DNA of 64,000 nucleotides, from assembly GCA_015075555.1 (NCBI GenBank), contig JABTUD010000001.1:1483227-1547226 (forward strand). The letters run 5' to 3'. The DNA comes from Thermoflexaceae bacterium. Its GTDB lineage: Bacteria; Chloroflexota; Dehalococcoidia; Tepidiformales; Tepidiformaceae. The notes beneath the pieces are model-generated. The model made no database searches, was not told where the DNA came from, and saw nothing but the letters and a program-made list of their open reading frames with translations. This document shows, piece after piece, positions 63,165 to 64,000 of this stretch. The position numbers were made by a program, and so were the translations under genes. The first letter of the stretch is position 1. Every line of letters begins with the position of its first letter.

Positions 63165-63188
63165 ACCAGCCCGCCCCTACGGCCGCGG
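63165..63188 (+). repeat. 24-bp direct repeat, right copy
   Basis: This copy is identical to 62629-62652 and contains the last codons and stop of the HAD hydrolase gene on the minus strand. Together the copies bracket the RelBE-like pair exactly. Confidence 0.85.
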
Positions 63189-63806
63189 CAGCGGTATCCC
63201 GAGCGCCGCTTCGAGCTCATCGATCGCCCGCAGCGTGTGGTCCACCTTGATGGTCGTCATGCCCAGCGCCTTCGCCCCCTTCAGGTTCGCCCCCATGTCA
63301 TCCAGGAACACCGCCTCGTGCGGCGCCACGCCAAGCTGCTCGCAGGCGATGTGGTAGATGCGCGGCTCCGGCTTGCGCGCCCCCACAATCGCCGATTCGA
63401 CCACCACTTCGAACAGATCGTGGATGGCCACCCCCGCCGTGCGCCGCTCCGGGGGCTCATCGCGCGCCACGTTGTTCGTGATCGCCCCGAGCCGCACGCG
63501 GCCGCGCAGGTGCTGCACCACCGCGATCATCTCCGGCCGCGGGCCAAAGCCCCGGAAGAACCAGCGCAGGAACTCATCGCCGCTCACCGCGCTCCCCGCC
63601 CCGCGCGCGTGCTCTTCGAACACGGCCGCGAACTCCGCCGGCGTCAGCTCGCTGCGTTCGAAGCGCGACCACGGCCCGTCTTCCGGACCGAACACGGCGA
63701 TGCGCGTCTCATCGGGGATGCCGTGCGTGCGGCAGAAATCGATGATGGCCGTCACCGGCGAGTGCGTCAGCACCCCGCCGATATCGAAGATGGCGGCGTT
63801 CAGCAT
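63177..63806 (-). CDS. HAD-superfamily hydrolase (HAD-IA)
   Basis: The 209-residue protein has the HAD motifs: motif I IFDIGGVLT (nucleophile Asp8), motif II LGAITNNVA, motif III Lys in GARKPEPRIYHIACEQLG, and motif IV VFLDDMGANLKGAKALGMTT. This set is like the N-terminal domain of ACAD10 and epoxide-hydrolase-type HAD phosphatases. ATG 63806 begins MLNAAIFD, typical of the family. Upstream to the window end (63807-64000) I see no gene. Confidence 0.92.
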   Translation of the reverse strand: MLNAAIFDIGGVLTHSPVTAIIDFCRTHGIPDETRIAVFGPEDGPWSRFERSELTPAEFAAVFEEHARGAGSAVSGDEFLRWFFRGFGPRPEMIAVVQHLRGRVRLGAITNNVARDEPPERRTAGVAIHDLFEVVVESAIVGARKPEPRIYHIACEQLGVAPHEAVFLDDMGANLKGAKALGMTTIKVDHTLRAIDELEAALGIPLPRP

Positions 63807-64000
63807 CCCCGGCAAACCCCCGCTCGCCGGCCCCGGGAAGATTCGGCAGTGTTCAACATCAGTGCCCCGCTGGCTTTGGTGATCGAAGTATAAGGCCGCG
63901 CACCCTCCCCGGAGTCGCGGCCCCCCGTGGCCGCTCCCTGTCCCACCCAAACGCTCCTTTCGGCTTGGCCTCCTCCCTTTTCCCTCATGCCTCATCCCTC

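Noticed and set aside
63807..64000. Upstream extension of the HAD hydrolase (63 more codons)
   Set aside because: The added N-terminus is Arg/Gly-rich with no family similarity; MLNAAIFD at 63806 is a typical family start.

Overview
The window is about two-thirds G+C and densely coded, with genes on both strands, many 4-base stop/start overlaps and frequent GTG or TTG starts. No rRNA, tRNA, CRISPR array or prophage was seen. The gene set suggests a Chloroflexota bacterium, possibly Dehalococcoidia or Tepidiforma-like. Supporting signs are acyl-CoA/CoA-transferase metabolism, a T-box-controlled long (type 2) isoleucyl-tRNA synthetase, inositol-phosphate synthase, a RIO-type kinase and lipoproteins with Pro/Thr-rich stalks. 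This placement is an inference from content, not a proven taxonomy.

Layout. 1-6000: fatty-acid/CoA genes (acyl-CoA dehydrogenase end, family III CoA-transferase, crotonase), two alpha/beta hydrolases and a flavin-type split barrel. 6082-9543: cobalamin-dependent methionine synthase. 9666-14341: small housekeeping and hypothetical genes (lipoprotein, ThpR, amidohydrolase, a coupled trio with two split-barrel genes, a membrane protein, GrpB). 14556-16966: two VapBC-type modules around a SnoaL-like gene, ending in the remnant of an IS256-family transposase. 16963-25393: a long minus-strand array, probably an operon, with a paired YdcZ-type transporter, six NTF2/SnoaL-like genes (eight domains), a CocE-type hydrolase, a tyrosine phosphatase-like protein, an esterase and one gene broken by an in-frame TAG. 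A perfect palindrome lies in the divergent region upstream of it.

25547-37886: M20 peptidase, patatin, a zinc-ribbon membrane protein with a very long Gly/Gln/Pro/Ala repeat, an orphan type II DMSO-reductase-family molybdoenzyme and several lipoproteins. 37905-41575: T-box leader and ileS. 41664-43483: biotin carrier protein and an inositol-3-phosphate synthase fused to an N-terminal helix-turn-helix, preceded by a palindrome between candidate -35 and -10 boxes. 43661-47606: three exported proteins in a row: a BNR-repeat gene with an amber stop at its lipobox, a membrane-anchored Cys-rich protein resembling halocin C8 in its cysteine content, and an M23 peptidase. 47658-57764: ROK kinase, VOC-DinB fusion, methyltransferase, a stand-alone colicin-E3-type ribonuclease with a coupled partner, two tandem glycosyltransferases, a CorA with a changed GMN motif, an MFS transporter and a MaoC hydratase. 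58080-64000: 2-isopropylmalate synthase, a decayed UPF0175/DUF3368 toxin-antitoxin pair, a metallo-beta-lactamase-fold enzyme, a RIO kinase, a RelBE-like pair with a frameshifted toxin between 24-bp direct repeats, and a HAD hydrolase.

The best candidates for undescribed biology are the HTH-inositol-phosphate-synthase fusion with its possible own operator, the SnoaL-rich operon, the E3-type ribonuclease module, the Cys-rich halocin-like protein and the orphan molybdoenzyme. All functions are read from motifs and family knowledge; no database search was run.
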